IMG/VR virus record: IMGVR_UViG_3300022680_000058
Location: 83,980-147,979 of that record
Direction: 5' to 3' (one strand)
DNA from: a virus
Length of the DNA stretch: 64,000 bases
Below, piece after piece: positions 30,930 through 39,538 of this stretch. The notes below the pieces were generated by a model. The model worked only from the letters and a program-made list of their open reading frames with translations. It did not search any database and had not been told where the DNA came from. The translations under genes and the position numbers were made by a program. Every line of letters starts with the position of its first letter. Positions within the stretch are counted from its first letter, which is position 1.

Positions 30930-31650
30930 TTTCACACCGAACCCGGTATTCTCATTCGGATTCCCTGGTATCCTCGGGGTCCTTCCATCAACTCAGGAGG
31001 TAAAGGCTGTGTTCCCAGCACTCAGCTCAACAGTCATACCCCACGCCCAGGAAATCAAATTCCGACGTGGCGACAGCTTCGACATCGATATCCAAATCCA
31101 GGATGACAGAGACCCTCCAAGCGAAGTCGACGCCTCGAACTCTGTCCTTCGGTTCGGCGCCAAACCAGGATATGGACAATACAACGTTTCCACCCCAAGC
31201 CTGGTCTATGGGAATGATGGGCTTCAAATCTACAAACGATCATACGATGAACTGGAAATCGAACAGGTAAACCCATCAAATGGTCAATTCAAGATTCACA
31301 TCAAGAAGTCAGACACTGTAGAGCACCCTGCGATTCCAATGGTATGGGACCTTGAGCTCACGATACCAACTTCACAACTCTCTGCACCTGGAACAGTCAT
31401 CGTACAAAACGGAGACCCGATCATCCAAGGCATTGGAACCAACTTTGGTGACGATGGCCTCACCGCTGGCGACATCATTGTCATCGAAGGCAGAAGGATC
31501 ATGATCGACACAGTTCACAGTGAAACGTCCATCGAGACAGACTTCACCGGATGGTCTGGAGGGACTGGCCTATCATACGAGCTCTATGTCAGCCAATCTC
31601 GTGTAATTGCCAGTGGTCATTGGACATGTCTCGCTGACGTCGTCATCTAG
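30910..31650 (+). CDS. Virion-like protein, BppU-type N-terminus
   Basis: 246 residues. The segment EIKFRRGDSFDIDIQIQDDR then SEVDASNSVLRFGAKP resembles the N-terminal domain of phage baseplate upper proteins, which begin with a polymer of strands and an Asp-rich turn. The rest (IPTSQLSAPGTVIVQNGDPI, GDIIVIEGRRIMID) is beta-rich, as in tail or decoration proteins. A structural role is likely but the exact one is unknown. Confidence 0.6.
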   Translation: MACRPDSFTPNPVFSFGFPGILGVLPSTQEVKAVFPALSSTVIPHAQEIKFRRGDSFDIDIQIQDDRDPPSEVDASNSVLRFGAKPGYGQYNVSTPSLVYGNDGLQIYKRSYDELEIEQVNPSNGQFKIHIKKSDTVEHPAIPMVWDLELTIPTSQLSAPGTVIVQNGDPIIQGIGTNFGDDGLTAGDIIVIEGRRIMIDTVHSETSIETDFTGWSGGTGLSYELYVSQSRVIASGHWTCLADVVI

Positions 31651-31657
31651 CCCCTCC

Positions 31658-31686
31658 TTGACAACTCGTATTAGTATATACATACT
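31658..31686 (+). promoter_or_regulatory. Sigma70-type promoter with very short leader
   Basis: TTGACA (31658-31663), a 17-base spacer and CATACT (31681-31686), then 10 bases without a Shine-Dalgarno sequence to ATG 31697. Confidence 0.5.
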
Positions 31687-31696
31687 CTCCACCAGT

Positions 31697-31972
31697 ATGG
31701 CTATAAGAGTTCAAAAAGGCGTTGAGGTGCCCAAGCGGTGCCGTGGGTGCGGAAAACCAATCCAAGAGGACGACCGCCGCACCGTCAGAATAACAGTCGG
31801 GCAGCTCCACTCCCTCGAAAAGAAAAAAGAACGATTCGAGGAGGAGCCATCGGACATGTGGGGCTATATGCATGAAATCTGCTTCGGGCTCGCCATCCGC
31901 GACCCTGACGCCATTCGCAAACAAGCGTCGAAATTCAAATCTGCCGACGCCACCGCATCCCCACTCGAATAG
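31697..31972 (+). CDS. Small zinc-binding protein
   Basis: 91 residues with CRGCGKP near residue 15 and a later HEIC, giving a plausible CxxC...HxxC zinc site. The middle helix is Lys/Glu-rich. Function unknown. Confidence 0.6.
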   Translation: MAIRVQKGVEVPKRCRGCGKPIQEDDRRTVRITVGQLHSLEKKKERFEEEPSDMWGYMHEICFGLAIRDPDAIRKQASKFKSADATASPLE

Positions 31973-32031
31973 TCCTATCTCCACCCCACAACCCCTGGCT
32001 CTCTTTTTTACAAATTTCTACGCCCTGATTA

Positions 32032-32059
32032 TTGACAAACTGAAATCAGGCTATAATAT
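32032..32059 (+). promoter_or_regulatory. Strong promoter of the plus-strand family
   Basis: TTGACA, a 16-base spacer and TAATAT; the following leader begins TAGTGGTGAAAGAGGAG, similar to leaders at 60280 and 62307. Confidence 0.7.
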
Positions 32060-32083
32060 TAGTGGTGAAAGAGAGGAGTTCTC

Positions 32084-32362
32084 ATGAAAGTTTTCGCCAC
32101 CATCATCACCGGCACCACCTGGGCAATCTACAATCTCCACACCGGAGAACTCCTCGAAAAAAGCGGGGACCGCCGGAAAGAAGTCACTTACAAGGTCGAC
32201 TTCGACTTCGATTGGCCATGGTCGGCTGATCGCAAGTACCAAGACTCGATCCACCAAGTCAGCAACGAAGAGCGGGCCAAGCGCTTTCAGGAGCGTTGGC
32301 CAAACGAATTCGAGGACCCGAACGCCTACACCCCACCGGCTCCCTCGGCCCTCGGTTTCTAA
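32084..32362 (+). CDS. Unknown 92-residue protein
   Basis: Begins MKVFATIITGTTWAIYNLHT; beta-rich N-terminus, then a charged tail. GAGGAG lies upstream of the ATG. First gene of the operon leading to the UvrD region. No family recognised. Confidence 0.6.
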   Translation: MKVFATIITGTTWAIYNLHTGELLEKSGDRRKEVTYKVDFDFDWPWSADRKYQDSIHQVSNEERAKRFQERWPNEFEDPNAYTPPAPSALGF

Positions 32363-32373
32363 AGGAGGACACC

Positions 32374-32916
32374 ATGGCCACTAACACCAGCAATGGAAGA
32401 TTCGTCAACATCCCAGCAGAAGACATCAAACGGTGTCTCAACGACATCTGTGAAAAGGTCTCCGAAGCTGGCGGTGTGTGCTCCGAAGGCACCTCTGGGA
32501 AAGAGGTCACCTTCGACATTCAACCCCCCGGCGTGAAAACCTTCGTGAGAGTCTTCACCTCCCTCGGGAGAGGGAGCTCTTCAGTCCGTGGTTGCGGTGA
32601 GGACGCCGTGAGACTCATCGTCGGGTTCATGGGCAAGGACAGACGAGACAGAGACAGGTTCTTCACTGTCAGAAAAAAGACGGTCTACAGGACCGCCCCA
32701 CAGAACGATGACGAATCAGTCCGCGTCGAAGCATTCCTCGAACGCTTCAAAGAGGCGATCAGGGGTGGGTACAAAATCGCCAAACTACACCCCCATTGTC
32801 CTGATTGCGGCGCCCCCATGGCGATCAGAGAAAACAGGGCAACGAAGCACGAATTCCTGGGCTGCTCTAAGTACCCACAATGCAAGAAAACCATCCCACT
32901 CCCCAAAGAGTCATGA
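32374..32916 (+). CDS. Protein with topoisomerase-type C4 zinc finger
   Basis: 180 residues. The C-terminus has CPDCGAPM...FLGCSKYPQC, the C4 zinc finger found at the ends of type IA topoisomerases and restriction-linked proteins, which binds single-stranded DNA. The first 130 residues form an alpha/beta domain of unknown type. AAAGGAGG lies upstream of ATG 32374. Likely a DNA-binding accessory factor. Confidence 0.65.
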   Translation: MATNTSNGRFVNIPAEDIKRCLNDICEKVSEAGGVCSEGTSGKEVTFDIQPPGVKTFVRVFTSLGRGSSSVRGCGEDAVRLIVGFMGKDRRDRDRFFTVRKKTVYRTAPQNDDESVRVEAFLERFKEAIRGGYKIAKLHPHCPDCGAPMAIRENRATKHEFLGCSKYPQCKKTIPLPKES

Positions 32917-33269
32917 GCTACTACGAACGCACAATCCGCGAAATCAATCGACGGCAATGGATCGACCTCGCTTTCGAACTCATCGAAGAGATGATGGACG
33001 AAGGCGAGGACCCTGATTGCAGGCTCCTGAAAGCCGCAGAGAACGTCCATGGATTCATGGAAGGTATGAAACCAGTCAAAGCTCTCAGAACCGCTGGGAA
33101 GCTCGCCCTGGACTATCAAGGATGCCTCCCTCCATCAACAGACTGGCTCAGTTCAAAAGAAATGAGGGCACACTATAGACGTAATGACGCCGCCCAAGTC
33201 ATCAGGTACGCTACAGCCAAGATTCCGCCCTCGAAGAAACTTTTACAAAAAACTCTCCACTCCCGTTGA
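32913..33269 (+). CDS. Unknown helical protein
   Basis: 118 residues, helical (LAFELIEEMMDEGEDPDCRL), starting at an ATGA overlap with the previous stop. No family recognised. It lies just upstream of the UvrD promoter. Confidence 0.6.
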   Translation: MSYYERTIREINRRQWIDLAFELIEEMMDEGEDPDCRLLKAAENVHGFMEGMKPVKALRTAGKLALDYQGCLPPSTDWLSSKEMRAHYRRNDAAQVIRYATAKIPPSKKLLQKTLHSR

Positions 33270-33293
33270 CAAACGCAAACCAGTGCATATGAT
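33266..33293 (+). promoter_or_regulatory. Promoter for UvrD-like helicase
   Basis: TTGACA, a 16-base spacer and TATGAT. It shares TTGACAAACGCAAAC with the promoter at 60252. Confidence 0.7.
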
Positions 33294-33362
33294 GTAAGTG
33301 AACTGGCAATGACATCCAGCGGTGATCCTCTCGGAATTCCGAGAGAAGAAAGGTTTTTTGAT

Positions 33363-35417
33363 ATGGCACTCGGAAAAGCAATCGCAACCATGGCGACCGC
33401 AGTCGCAATCTCCACCCAGGACGCTGAAAAAAAGCTCCTCGGTGGCCTCAACCCCGAACAGAAAGAGATCGTTCTCCACGACAAAGGTCCGATCCTCGCC
33501 GCCGCCGTCGCTGGGTCGGGTAAGACCCACACCTTGGTCAACCGGGTCGGCTACCTCACCGCAGTCCGTGGCGTAAATCCTCGCCGCGTTCTCGCCGTCA
33601 CCTTCTCGCGAAAGGGTGCCGAAGAAATGAACGAGCGGCTCGTCTCGCTCATCGGAGACACCGGAGCCAGAGTCGGCACCTTCCACTCCCTCGCTCTCCA
33701 GATTCTCCGAGAAGAAGGACGCATCAAAGACTGGACGATCGATGATCGGGATCGCTACCGCTACTGTGTCAAGGATGCTGTCAGTTGGCAGGGTATGAAG
33801 TGGACCAGAGCTGACCTCACACTTCTTGTCCAATACATCTCGCTTTGCAAGTGCGCTCTCGCCCGTCCCATGACCGCCGAAGCCGAAGCTATCGCCCAAG
33901 ATATCCGGGCGAAAAACCCGCGCCCCTCGACCGTCGTCGAAAAGATGATGGAAGCCTACGATCGAGCAGAAGAAGTCCGAAAAGAGCGTATGATTATCAC
34001 CTTCGATGACATGCTCTTCGACGCCTGTGAACTCCTCTCCAATGACGAAGGTCTCAGGGTCCGCTGGGCTTCAAAATGGGATTACGTCCTTCAGGATGAG
34101 GCCCAAGACCAAAACCTCGGGCAGCTCCTCCTTGGAGAGCTCCTCGCCAAGGACCATCGGAACTACATGCTCGTTGGCGACCCCGCACAGACCATCTACA
34201 CTTGGCGCGGCGCCCGCCCGGAAAAACTCCTCGGGTTCGAGGAAAAGTGGGACGCAAAGAAGGTCATCATGTCGCGGAACTACCGCTGTGGCCAAGAAAT
34301 CATCGGAGTCGCCAACAAGGTGCTCGAATCGATGGACCCAGCGACTCGCCTCGACACTCAAATGATTTGTGAACTCGGAACCACTGCTCAAGTCACCTGC
34401 CGACAGTTCGAGGATCTCGACGAAGAGGCAGAAAGCATCGGTGTCCAGATCAAAGAGGCACTCGAATCCGGTGTGAAGGCCCGAGACATCGGAATCCTCT
34501 ACCGGACCAACGCCCAGAGTCGAGGTCCAGAAGAGGCACTCATTGGTCTCGGAATCCCATACAGGATCATCGGCGGGGTGAACTTCTACGAGCGGAAAGA
34601 AGTCAAGGATCTCCTCGCATACCTCAGGCTCGCCGAAGGCCGTGGGTCGCTTGACGACGTCGCCCGGTGCATCAATGCCCCGTTCCGCTACCTCGGGAAA
34701 GCCTTCGTCGGCAGGGTCCGAGAAGCCACCAAAAAGGCCCGCGTCGCCGCTCGCAAGAACAACGGGCGGATCAGCTACCCAGCACTCATCAAGAAAGTCG
34801 CCCAGCAAGAAGGAATCCAAGCCCGCCAGCGATACTCAGTCCAAGACTGGGCTGACATGATCGAACTCTGTCACTCGAAGATCCAGGCAGGAGAAAAGCC
34901 CGCCAGAATCCTCGAACAGATCATCCTCGATACCCAATATATCGGCTGGCTCACCCGCGACCAAGGCGAGGAGAGCACGGAGAACTCGCGGGTCTCGAAC
35001 GTCCGTGAGATGGTTCGAGCCGCCGAACGATTCCCGACAACCAAAGGACTCCTCGACTACATCGACAAGACTCTCAAGGCCAGCAAAGACCAAAAGAGCA
35101 AAAACAAGAACCCGAACAAAGTTACTTTGACGACGATCCACCGCTCGAAGGGTGGAGAGTTCCCCGTTGTGTTCTCCATCGGCGTCAACGAGGGGATTCT
35201 TCCCCACGCCCGAGCTGAGGAACCCGAAGAAGAGCGACGCCTCTTCTATGTCGCCGTCACCAGGGCAATGAATGAGCTCCACATCTCCTGTGTGAGACAA
35301 GCTGCCATCGGTAACAGAGTCCTCGCTCTCTCCCCCTCACCATTCATCAAGGATGCCGGTCTCGTCATCGAGAGCGACCCCCAAGACATCGCCTTCGGTG
35401 ACCCCAGAGACGTCTAG
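33363..35417 (+). CDS. uvrD: UvrD/PcrA-type superfamily 1 helicase
   Basis: About 684 residues from ATG 33363, with AAAGG nine bases upstream; an upstream ATG at 33309 would add 18 residues without a Shine-Dalgarno sequence. SF1A motifs are clear: Q motif LNPEQKEIV, Walker A AAVAGSGKT, motif Ia VTFSRKGAEEM, motif II LQDEAQD, motif III LVGDPAQTIYTWRGA, motif IV NYRCGQEII, motif V TTIHRSKGGEF and motif VI FYVAVTRAMNEL. UvrD/PcrA helicases unwind 3'-5' in repair, mismatch correction and removal of recombinase filaments, and can support rolling-circle replication of Rep-dependent elements. A Rep-like protein is encoded at 46849. Confidence 0.9.
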   Translation: MALGKAIATMATAVAISTQDAEKKLLGGLNPEQKEIVLHDKGPILAAAVAGSGKTHTLVNRVGYLTAVRGVNPRRVLAVTFSRKGAEEMNERLVSLIGDTGARVGTFHSLALQILREEGRIKDWTIDDRDRYRYCVKDAVSWQGMKWTRADLTLLVQYISLCKCALARPMTAEAEAIAQDIRAKNPRPSTVVEKMMEAYDRAEEVRKERMIITFDDMLFDACELLSNDEGLRVRWASKWDYVLQDEAQDQNLGQLLLGELLAKDHRNYMLVGDPAQTIYTWRGARPEKLLGFEEKWDAKKVIMSRNYRCGQEIIGVANKVLESMDPATRLDTQMICELGTTAQVTCRQFEDLDEEAESIGVQIKEALESGVKARDIGILYRTNAQSRGPEEALIGLGIPYRIIGGVNFYERKEVKDLLAYLRLAEGRGSLDDVARCINAPFRYLGKAFVGRVREATKKARVAARKNNGRISYPALIKKVAQQEGIQARQRYSVQDWADMIELCHSKIQAGEKPARILEQIILDTQYIGWLTRDQGEESTENSRVSNVREMVRAAERFPTTKGLLDYIDKTLKASKDQKSKNKNPNKVTLTTIHRSKGGEFPVVFSIGVNEGILPHARAEEPEEERRLFYVAVTRAMNELHISCVRQAAIGNRVLALSPSPFIKDAGLVIESDPQDIAFGDPRDV

Positions 35418-35528
35418 TCTGTGAGTCCGCCCCTCCCGGCGGTTGCGACATAGGGGGGGCGGGGAGCTCCGGTTCCTCGCCCCCAAACTTTCCCATGTGG
35501 TATGGTTGAAACAGAGAAGAGGGACACC

Positions 35529-36170
35529 ATGGATATCCAAGAAGTCAACGCAATCTTGAACCAGGCGATCGAAGGTCTTCAGTTCGCCGAGATCGAAGCC
35601 CTGGCAGAGTTCACCATTCCATCGCCCGCAGAAATGCACAGACGCTCCGGAATGCCCCTTCCCAAGCCCGAGGTCCCGACACCGGCAGAGATGCACAAGC
35701 GCTCTGGAATGCCCCTCCCTGGCAGCGTCAGAGTGACCAAAGGGAGTCAGCATCCAAAGACAGCTTACCAGTCCGTAGCGTCATCCAAGAAAACGAAGCC
35801 GACCCACTTCTACAATCCACAAGGCAACCTCATGGACCCCGACAAGGGGAGTCGAGCCAACGTCAAGAAAGCTGAAGAGCTCGCCCAGGTCATCCAAGCC
35901 GCCACAGATGAGGTCTACAAAGATTTCGGCATCGAGGGATACTCTCGAAGCAAGAGCGGTGGACTCGTCACCGTGAATCCCAAGAAGAAGTTCATCGCAA
36001 TCGATATCGGGAGCTCAGGAAAGCTCCTCGTTGGTCCGAACAACTTCGTATGGGGCATCAAGGGCTACGGAGTCCGCCACCCTCAGAAGTTCTATGGAAC
36101 TGTCGACGAAATGATCCGGAATGGATTCTCGATCACCATCGGCGGGACGCCCTACATCATCAAGGCCTAA
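35529..36170 (+). CDS. Propeptide-family protein 7 (distant member)
   Basis: 213 residues. The N-terminus is the clearest version of the shared module: MDIQEVNAILNQAIEGLQ, EALAE, then FTIPSPAEMHRRSGM, and the PSP-type segment repeats once more (VPTPAEMHKRSGM). L-A-E is the candidate cleavage site. The C-terminal domain (FIAIDIGSSGKLLVGPNNFV) is beta-rich and unknown. It lies 9 kb from the main cassette, on the other strand, which shows the module is independent of operon context. Confidence 0.7.
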   Translation: MDIQEVNAILNQAIEGLQFAEIEALAEFTIPSPAEMHRRSGMPLPKPEVPTPAEMHKRSGMPLPGSVRVTKGSQHPKTAYQSVASSKKTKPTHFYNPQGNLMDPDKGSRANVKKAEELAQVIQAATDEVYKDFGIEGYSRSKSGGLVTVNPKKKFIAIDIGSSGKLLVGPNNFVWGIKGYGVRHPQKFYGTVDEMIRNGFSITIGGTPYIIKA

Positions 36171-36399
36171 ACAGGCTCATCACCACAATCACCACCGCCA
36201 GAACTACCGTCACCAAGAGCCGCCTCAGCATCTTCTTTCGCCACCGCCTCGCTGCCCTCTGCTCAGAAGTTCTTCGACGCCTGAGGCCCTTCCGACGCCT
36301 CACAAAGCTATTCATCCTGTAGCGCCTGTTGACCGAACCGGTCCGCCGCCGCTTTTTGTCCCGTGGTCTGATATTCCAATATCCCATCAAAAAGGCCAT
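36160..36399 (-). CDS. Small basic protein with C-terminal membrane helix
   Basis: Up to 79 residues; very Arg-rich (RRRKGLRRRRTSEQRAARRW), ending in one hydrophobic helix (LLVTVVLAVVIVVMSLF). This is a tail-anchored layout. It overlaps the upstream SLOG gene by 13 bases and the end of the plus-strand gene by 11. Start uncertain; an ATG at 36387 is possible. Confidence 0.5.
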   Translation of the reverse strand: MAFLMGYWNIRPRDKKRRRTGSVNRRYRMNSFVRRRKGLRRRRTSEQRAARRWRKKMLRRLLVTVVLAVVIVVMSLFRP

Positions 36400-36902
36400 G
36401 TAGTTGGATCGAAAAACTCGACAGTGAGCTCAGCACTTCTGGCCCTTTTGATACAATCCCAAGTACCACCCTTCTCTACCTCATCCCAGACGGACAAAAG
36501 AACCCCTCCAGGGGTCTCCGACGCCCAGTCAACCATGTCCTGGTTCCTCTGGGTCATGCACCACGGCCCAGGCCACGGAGCATCACAAGTATACCTCTCC
36601 TCCCGAGCATGAGACAAAAGACGCCTGTGAAGGTCTCTGGACTCTGCTGGCCACCTCTTGTCCTGGTCATGACACGGAAGAAAAGCAATGAAGGGGACAT
36701 GGTTGTGATAGCACCTCGCCGCGAAAAACTGATCCACGCCAAGCGCCATCCCGGTTCCAGCAATCAAGTCGCCCTGTTTCTGGTAGTGCTTCAGGCGCTC
36801 CTCCATCCAATCTCGAATCGCAATGTTCCGTTCGTCGTCCCAGTCATATCCTCCCGGTAACCGGGTCGGCCTGTGACCTGTCACAATGACTCTTAAATCC
36901 AT
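36387..36902 (-). CDS. SLOG-domain (Rossmann) nucleotide-sensing protein
   Basis: 171 residues from ATG 36902. The N-terminus VIVTGHRPTRLPGGYDW and the later AGTGMALGVDQFFA match the SLOG/YspA-like Rossmann fold, which binds nucleotides or nucleotide-derived signals. SLOG proteins appear in DprA-related and anti-phage signalling. Here it might neutralise or sense such a signal (inference). Alternative longer start at 37004. A TACTAT box lies seven bases before the ATG, so it may also be leaderless. Confidence 0.65.
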   Translation of the reverse strand: MDLRVIVTGHRPTRLPGGYDWDDERNIAIRDWMEERLKHYQKQGDLIAGTGMALGVDQFFAARCYHNHVPFIAFLPCHDQDKRWPAESRDLHRRLLSHAREERYTCDAPWPGPWCMTQRNQDMVDWASETPGGVLLSVWDEVEKGGTWDCIKRARSAELTVEFFDPTTWPF

Positions 36903-37102
36903 GAAATCTATAGTAACCACATAGCATCCACTTGCCATATGAAAAACCAATCCTATACTATTATTCAAATCTAGTGGTTCGAGGTATTGGCCCCCTGGCG
37001 CCATCCAGGCGGGCCATCTTTGTGAACAAAGTCTCTTTTACTCTTGACAGGCTATTGACAAACCTAAATCAGTCCACACCTTGCTTGTGGAGGTCAAGAG
37101 AT

Positions 37103-38431
37103 ATGAGAACTCTTCCGATCATCATCGCCATGCTCGCCCTTCTGGCGGCATGTGACGCAGGCCCAGAACGAAGAACCGATGACACAGATCCACCATTGGA
37201 TGGTGACGTCGAACAGCCAGATGGAGACGCCGACGGTGACGCCGAACCAACCGACGGTGACGGAGATGTCGACGGTGACATCGACGGTGACAGTGACGTC
37301 GATGGAGATGTCGACGGTGACGCCGATGGTGACACAGACGACTGCTCCGAAAGCATCGAACTCTGTGATGGCATCGACAACGACTGTGACGGACTCATCG
37401 ACGAAGATGAAGCATCCGACGAATGCACTGCCGGAAACATGTGTATCGACGGAGCATGTGAAACCTCACAGATTACCCACATCACAACCGGCGGGTCACA
37501 CAACTGCGCCCTGAGACACAACGGCAGAATCGCTTGCTGGGGTGGTCCTGGTCGAGCTCTCGGGTATGGCTCCGAAGAACCATCAACACAACCGGTGACA
37601 GTCGCCGAGATTTCAAACGCTGTCGAAATCTCAGCCGGTGGAATCGACGGTGGCGGTCACTCCTGCGCCATCCTTGACACCGACGAAATCTGGTGCTGGG
37701 GTGACAACGACCAAGGCCAACTCGGGACATCTTCGAGCTCCAGAACGAGCACGCCAACGCTCGCAACAAGGACCAGAGCAGAGAGCATCTCCTCGGGGTA
37801 CAAGCACAACTGTGCAATCTCAGACGGAATCCCGCTCTGCTGGGGACAGGGATTCTCCATGAGCCCGATCCCGCTCCCGACGATCTATGCAATCAGCCTC
37901 GAATCGTTCGGAAGCCTGAGCTGTGTCAACCAAGGGTCGTCAGATACAGATTGCTTCGATGGCGTCGGGTCCCCAGATTACTCCTACGACATCACAGGTA
38001 TCGACATCGCCGTCGGATCGAACCACGTCTGTGTGGCCACAGGAGCCCCCTCTTACGGCGTCGAGTGTGCTGGTGACAACACCTATGGCCAGACTTCCAC
38101 GGGTGGCTACAGCCTCCCCAGGGTCGCCGAGGTCACCGCTGGGGACAACCACTCATGTTTCCTCTCGACGAACGGGCACGTCTACTGCTGGGGAAGGAAC
38201 CACAGAGGTCAGCTTGGGATCGGAAACACCACGGACACCTCTGTTCCAACCCAAGTCTATGTCGGGTTTGACCCGCTGTCAGGGGTCATTCAGATTGACG
38301 CTGGGAACAATCACACCTGCGCCCTGACGAACATGGGCGAGGTTCTGTGCTGGGGGGACAACAGCAACGGTCAGCTCGGAAACCTTCACTCTGGTGACTA
38401 TGAGACCCTTCCGTCTCCCGTCGACCTCTAA
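37103..38431 (+). CDS. RCC1-repeat lipoprotein with MopE-like motif
   Basis: 442 residues from ATG 37103, with GGAGGT eight bases upstream. MRTLPIIIAMLALLAAC is a lipoprotein signal with lipobox LAAC. Next comes a Gly-Asp-rich acidic stretch (about 25-75), then CDGIDNDCDGLIDED, the MopE-type calcium-binding-like motif common in Myxococcota outer-surface proteins. Seven Cys-anchored RCC1 repeats follow (each with H-x-C...C-W-G or similar), enough for a seven-bladed propeller. This is a host-type exported surface protein carried by the phage, perhaps a receptor mask for superinfection exclusion. Its composition differs from all neighbours. Confidence 0.75.
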   Translation: MRTLPIIIAMLALLAACDAGPERRTDDTDPPLDGDVEQPDGDADGDAEPTDGDGDVDGDIDGDSDVDGDVDGDADGDTDDCSESIELCDGIDNDCDGLIDEDEASDECTAGNMCIDGACETSQITHITTGGSHNCALRHNGRIACWGGPGRALGYGSEEPSTQPVTVAEISNAVEISAGGIDGGGHSCAILDTDEIWCWGDNDQGQLGTSSSSRTSTPTLATRTRAESISSGYKHNCAISDGIPLCWGQGFSMSPIPLPTIYAISLESFGSLSCVNQGSSDTDCFDGVGSPDYSYDITGIDIAVGSNHVCVATGAPSYGVECAGDNTYGQTSTGGYSLPRVAEVTAGDNHSCFLSTNGHVYCWGRNHRGQLGIGNTTDTSVPTQVYVGFDPLSGVIQIDAGNNHTCALTNMGEVLCWGDNSNGQLGNLHSGDYETLPSPVDL

Positions 38432-38438
38432 CCCTGTC

Positions 38439-38451
38439 CAAAGTTTCTTTG
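38439..38451. repeat. 13-bp inverted repeat CAAAG-TTT-CTTTG
   Basis: Third exact copy, eight bases after the stop codon of the RCC1 gene, between it and the converging gene. Confidence 0.5.
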
Positions 38452-38477
38452 GGGGACTCCCCATAATCAAGGCTGGT

Positions 38478-38493
38478 GGGCAATCAATTGCCC
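38478..38493. repeat. 16-bp palindrome, copy 3
   Basis: GGGCAATCAATTGCCC at the 3' edge of the convergent 38484 gene; it overlaps its last codons. Confidence 0.65.
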
Positions 38494-39056
38494 GGTCTCT
38501 TCCTCTTCAGATGACGAGCTCTAGAGTTCCTGCTGTGCAAAGCGTCACGAACCACTTCGACATCAACAACTTCAGGCTCCCACACTTGACTCTCGACCTC
38601 GACCCTCACGATCAGAACAGGAATGAATCCGAAAACACTCGGCTCATGAACATGGAATTCCCCGTCTGTCCACCTGAGGTTGATCCCCTTTGCCTTGTTT
38701 TTCTCTCCATCGATCTTGTATCCAACGAGTTTCACACTGACGACATCAATAGCCTTGTCGCCACACCCGCCATATTCCAGACCAAACATTGTCTCCCTTT
38801 CCAGCTTCGCATTTCCAACGATGCTCTGGAAAAGGTCTTTCGCCTTTCTGATCAGGTCAAAATCATGGAATTCCCCACCTTCTCCGTCTCCGACTAGACG
38901 AACCTCAGAGACATCTTGTGGGTAGTCCGTCATCGCCACAAGTCCATGATCCAACTCGATCCTGTCGAAGTGGAACCCATTCTCACAGAGCCACGCTTCA
39001 ACCTCCGGGATCGAGAACATCAAATCAATCGTCTGGCAGTTTTTCACCGCAAACAT
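38484..39056 (-). CDS. Unknown protein, paralogue A of a pair
   Basis: 190 residues. The N-terminal 60 residues share a pattern with the next gene upstream: N...(D/L)-L-x-F-S...E-(V/I)...C-x-x-G-x-x-F-D-x-(I/V)-E-L. The C-terminal part is basic. Function unknown. It follows the 39108 gene in the same direction. Confidence 0.6.
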   Translation of the reverse strand: MFAVKNCQTIDLMFSIPEVEAWLCENGFHFDRIELDHGLVAMTDYPQDVSEVRLVGDGEGGEFHDFDLIRKAKDLFQSIVGNAKLERETMFGLEYGGCGDKAIDVVSVKLVGYKIDGEKNKAKGINLRWTDGEFHVHEPSVFGFIPVLIVRVEVESQVWEPEVVDVEVVRDALHSRNSRARHLKRKRPGN

Positions 39057-39107
39057 ACTCCTGCTCCTTTCGCCCGAATCAAGGGCAACTACTCCTACTC
39101 AATCACG

Positions 39108-39515
39108 TCAACGGTCTAGGACTGAGAATGCCTCTGGGGCTATACCGCCGAGCACTCCGAACTCGACCGAGACAAACACATCTGCTCGACCTTTTACACG
39201 ACGAACGCCGACCACGGAAAATGTATCACCGAATGAATCCCCTGGCTCACCTATCGACTCGAACTCACCAGGGTTTGACTTGATGACATCGGCGAAGAAC
39301 ATGGCGGCATCAATCCTCGTCTCAACAACGAACATCTCTGCAAGCCCATGGGCTTTCCGAAGAAGGAGGCCATCAATCGCGATATCCCAACCCTTCTCTG
39401 CCACAGGGTAGAGCTCCACTTCGTCAAATTTGATACCACACTCCATCAGATGAGAATGAATCTCGTCCCTGCTGAACTCCAAGTCCAGCCGTTTTCCAAT
39501 GTTGCGAACATGCAT
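39108..39515 (-). CDS. Unknown protein, paralogue B of a pair
   Basis: 135 residues. Resembles the 38484 product over the first 60 residues (RLDLEFSRDEIHSHLMECG). The rest is strand-rich (FSVVGVRRVKGRADVFVSVE). Function unknown. Confidence 0.6.
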   Translation of the reverse strand: MHVRNIGKRLDLEFSRDEIHSHLMECGIKFDEVELYPVAEKGWDIAIDGLLLRKAHGLAEMFVVETRIDAAMFFADVIKSNPGEFESIGEPGDSFGDTFSVVGVRRVKGRADVFVSVEFGVLGGIAPEAFSVLDR

Positions 39516-39538
39516 TGATCAAACCCCTTCCCACCCCA

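Noticed and set aside
35425-35470. G/C-rich hairpin after the UvrD gene as intrinsic terminator
   Set aside because: The stem CCGCCCC/GGGGCGG is clear but no T tract follows, so terminator function is not supported.
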